From JBBQLG01 sp964251665 (GTDB lineage: Bacteria > Bacteroidota > Bacteroidia > Cytophagales > Spirosomataceae): a stretch of 64,000 nucleotides of DNA. The notes beneath the pieces were generated by a model, which saw only the letters and a list, made by a program, of their open reading frames with translations, had not been told where the DNA came from and searched no databases. The DNA lies in contig CAXUKO010000025.1 in NCBI GenBank assembly GCA_964251665.1, forward strand, positions 17,375 through 81,374, read 5' to 3'. Positions 61,510-64,000 of the stretch are shown one piece after another. Both the position numbers and the translations under genes were made by a program. How positions within the stretch are numbered: position 1 is the stretch's first letter; the number at the start of each line of letters is the position of its first letter.

Positions 61510-63849
61510 TTAGCGTTTTCCGGTGAAATTATACTGAATACCGGCCGTGAAGGTCCTCGGCGCGGCTGGCGTATAGGTTGTGCGGTCGGTGGCGTTGTTG
61601 CCCCGCATGGCGTTGGTGGCAAACAGAGCGTTGGTCGCGTTGAGGACGTTCGAAAAAATCTCAATGCCTTTCCACTGGTAACCCACCCGGACGTTGGCGA
61701 AATTATAGCCGCCGTAGCTAACCGTGTTCACCTGATTCTGGTACCAGCCTGATACATGCTGCCACTCAACCGACGTGCGGAAATTTTTGAGCCAGACGGG
61801 GTAGTAGCTGATTTCGGTGTTCCAGAACGTGCGTGGGGCCGAGGGCATATCCTTACCGTTCACGTTCTGTACGGCATCGGACGACCGCTGACTAAGGGTG
61901 AACTCGACGAACTGATGCACGGCCTGGGTGCCGCCAAAACGGAAAAACCACTGTTTCGAGGGCTTGTAGGTCAGTCCCAGTTCAACACCCCGGTGCAGGG
62001 TCCGGCCCGCCGACTGGTAATCGTAGGAGTTGTCGGGTTGCCGGATGTTGAGCAGTTCGTTGGTGCCATTCATCTGATAGAGGGCGGCATCCACGTATAG
62101 TTTATTATCCAGCAGCGAGGCCCAGCCGCCAATTTCCATATTGTCGAATTTGGCAGGCTGAAGGTTATAATAAAACAGATCACCGGACGCGGTTGGGGTA
62201 GTGCGCTTCAGGAAAATCGATGTCAGGGCCGGGGGCGAAAACCCTTTGGCGTAGTTCGCGTAGAGTCCTTTGCCCTTACCCAGATCATAGGTTGCGCCGA
62301 TTTTGGGCGTTGCCTGGCTGTACGATTTCCCGCCGGTACTCTTGTCCAGCGCATTGGTATAATCGAACGCCATGCGGTCGTAGCGCAAGCCGGCTGACAC
62401 CCGCAGTTTGGGCAACGGCTCAAAATCGTACTGCACATAAGCCGCCGTATTATGAATATCGGCCTGGTAATTAGCCAGTTGAATATCCGGCCGTTTGCGG
62501 AGCTGGGTGTAACGGAGCACTGACTTTTTATCGGCTCGTAACGTTGCGGACAGATCAGTCTGGTAGGCATAGTACGTATTCGGCGACAGATCGAGCGTGG
62601 CGCCAACAATCAGTTTACTGTTCAGAAAGCGTATTTTCTGCGTGTGCTGGGCAATAAAGCCTGCACTGCTGAAATCGTTGCTGTTGATCTGACCGGTAGC
62701 CGTAGCCGCACCCGTTGTCCACCGGATCGAATAGGCGGGATTCTGCCCCACGCTATTGTTGCGGACAAAACCCGTAATGAACGATTGGGAGCCATTGCTC
62801 CAGTCGTGTTCCAGGGTCAAACGGCTACGCAGGGAAACCGTTTTGCGGTAAGTGAAATCGGTGGTGCTCACGTACTGCCGGGCAAAAAACGCCGTACTGT
62901 CCACGCTGCCGCTGGTCTGGGAGTTGTAATTATTGTACGACAGTGTACCTGTTAGGTGGGTTCTGGCTGTAAAAGCGTATTCGAGCCGGGTGAAATACGA
63001 CTGTTTGTCGTAATCGGAACTGGCCAGCCAGGAGTTGCGCTGCCGCGACACAAAGCCGCCTACGTAAATCCCGAACTTACCCTGCATGGCGCCGGCCCCG
63101 AACTGAAGCCGCTGGTAGCCCCACTGGTCAGCCTGAATCCCAATGCGGGCAGTGGGTACGGCGGTGGGCCGTTGGGTAATGAAGTTGACGGCCCCACCGA
63201 CTGCTTCCGGCCCGTAAATCGACGAAACCGGTCCTTTCACGACTTCGATGGAACTGACCGTAAACTGGTTCATTTCGAGCAGGGCATTGTGATTAAACAC
63301 ACCCATCGGCCGAATTGGTACGCCATCTTCCATGTACAGGAAATACGCGTTGGTGGTCATCGGCTGGCGAATAGCCATCATGTGCTGTTCATTATTGAGG
63401 TTCACCATCAGCACCCCCGGCGTTTTGTTAATGACTTCGTAGATGCTCGTCGGCTTGGTTTCATTAATGAGCCGGGCCGATAGTTTCGAGATGGCGATGG
63501 GTGTTTCGGTACGGAGGGCCGCTTCGCGATTTCCCGTTACGACAATCGTCTGTAGGTCTTCAACGGACGACTCGATACTAATTAACAACGGCTTATTTGT
63601 GACAGATACCGATTGTTTACGGTAACCAACGCCCGAAACGGTCAGGGTCTGACTGTCTGTTTGAAGCGAAAAATGGCCGCTCTCGTTGGTGGTTGTACCG
63701 ACGGTAGTGTTGGGCACCTGAATGGTGATGCCCGCCAGCGGCTCTTTAGTTTGCGCGTCGAATACTTTGCCCGACACGGTTTGGGCTATGGCATCAACGC
63801 ATAGCAGAAGCAACCCAAGAATTTGGGTAATGCGATATAGTGAAGACAT
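61510..63849 (-). CDS. TonB-dependent receptor, probably ferric siderophore
   Basis: A 779-residue outer-membrane receptor. Signal peptide (MSSLYRITQILGLLLLCVDA), carboxypeptidase-like domain (VSGKVFDAQTKEPLAGITIQ), plug (IYEVINKTPGVLMVNLNNEQ; AYFLYMEDGVPIRPMG; VEVVKGPVSSIYGPEAVGGA) and barrel ending TAGIQYNFTGKR. Co-transcribed with a small membrane protein and a PepSY-TM protein, the usual neighbours of siderophore receptors that release iron by reduction. No promoter or Fur box was recognised in the 151 bases to the window edge. Confidence 0.92.
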   Translation of the reverse strand: MSSLYRITQILGLLLLCVDAIAQTVSGKVFDAQTKEPLAGITIQVPNTTVGTTTNESGHFSLQTDSQTLTVSGVGYRKQSVSVTNKPLLISIESSVEDLQTIVVTGNREAALRTETPIAISKLSARLINETKPTSIYEVINKTPGVLMVNLNNEQHMMAIRQPMTTNAYFLYMEDGVPIRPMGVFNHNALLEMNQFTVSSIEVVKGPVSSIYGPEAVGGAVNFITQRPTAVPTARIGIQADQWGYQRLQFGAGAMQGKFGIYVGGFVSRQRNSWLASSDYDKQSYFTRLEYAFTARTHLTGTLSYNNYNSQTSGSVDSTAFFARQYVSTTDFTYRKTVSLRSRLTLEHDWSNGSQSFITGFVRNNSVGQNPAYSIRWTTGAATATGQINSNDFSSAGFIAQHTQKIRFLNSKLIVGATLDLSPNTYYAYQTDLSATLRADKKSVLRYTQLRKRPDIQLANYQADIHNTAAYVQYDFEPLPKLRVSAGLRYDRMAFDYTNALDKSTGGKSYSQATPKIGATYDLGKGKGLYANYAKGFSPPALTSIFLKRTTPTASGDLFYYNLQPAKFDNMEIGGWASLLDNKLYVDAALYQMNGTNELLNIRQPDNSYDYQSAGRTLHRGVELGLTYKPSKQWFFRFGGTQAVHQFVEFTLSQRSSDAVQNVNGKDMPSAPRTFWNTEISYYPVWLKNFRTSVEWQHVSGWYQNQVNTVSYGGYNFANVRVGYQWKGIEIFSNVLNATNALFATNAMRGNNATDRTTYTPAAPRTFTAGIQYNFTGKR

Positions 63850-64000
63850 GAAGTTCAGGTCTGAAATGAAGCAGATTGGATGGGAAACAGAACATCCCGT
63901 ACTGCTTTTGTCATGCTGACGCAGGAAGCATCTTAGCTACTGAATTGTATTAGTTGATTAGGTTGTACTCTGGCTTGAATCTTGCTCGGTATGGATTTGA

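Noticed and set aside
1..64000. CRISPR arrays, tRNA, rRNA, insertion sequences, phage genes
   Set aside because: Looked for regularly spaced repeats, conserved RNA words and transposase motifs and found none that could be supported.

Overview
The window looks like a chromosomal stretch of a Bacteroidota bacterium, most likely order Cytophagales and perhaps Spirosoma or a near relative. The evidence is two SusC/SusD pairs, a one-protein hybrid two-component system, an ECF sigma/FecR/STN-SusC relay, a decayed type IX secretion (T9SS) sorting domain, several TonB-dependent receptors, and promoters of the Bacteroidota form TTG-N20-TAnnTTTG. The genus is an inference. I saw no rRNA, tRNA, CRISPR array, phage genes or intact transposase.

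Layout. 0-2 kb: LytTR response regulator, then a frameshifted PIN-toxin relic. 2-12.4 kb: hybrid sensor/regulator, outer-membrane beta-barrel protein, DUF2306 and DUF418 membrane proteins, and a secreted protein of unknown function. 12.4-18.4 kb: intact CocE-type hydrolase and D-aminoacylase-family amidohydrolase, set among remains of at least four broken genes (esterase, beta-lactamase-family hydrolase, a nuclease-like protein cut by one stop codon, a T9SS sorting domain). 18.4-31.5 kb: AraC regulator divergent from a seven-gene sugar-acid operon (ManD-type dehydratase, SDR, MFS sugar porter, SMP-30 lactonase, GH2, SusC, SusD), with a GH92 relic downstream. 31.6-41.4 kb: ECF sigma factor, FecR anti-sigma, STN-bearing SusC, SusD, then a GMC oxidoreductase with a four-cysteine cluster and its gluconate-2-dehydrogenase-subunit-3 partner. 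41.4-44.3 kb: MadL/MadM malonate transporter with a malonyl-CoA-synthetase-like ligase. 44.3-49.7 kb: a disordered secreted protein, a large propeller/HEAT/cytochrome c protein, a BamA-like barrel and a lipoprotein. 49.7-52.7 kb: TonB receptor divergent from a MerC-type membrane protein; both promoters are overlapped by 7-1-7 palindromes typical of Fur-family (possibly Zur) operators. 52.7-54 kb: Crp/Fnr regulator and OsmC. 54-63.9 kb, all minus strand: two metal-uptake modules, one with MbnH/MbnP, a TonB receptor and a secreted DJ-1/PfpI-YHS fusion, the other with a TonB receptor, a 50-residue membrane protein and a PepSY-TM protein.

The window therefore combines glycan/sugar-acid use, malonate assimilation and metal handling, with clear signs of local gene decay. 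The points most worth following are the divergent metal promoter, the DJ-1-YHS/MbnP/MbnH neighbourhood, the hairpin over the FecR start codon, the Fe-S-like GMC enzyme linked to a sigma-controlled SusCD pair, and the stop codon inside an otherwise intact gene at 15.3-15.9 kb.
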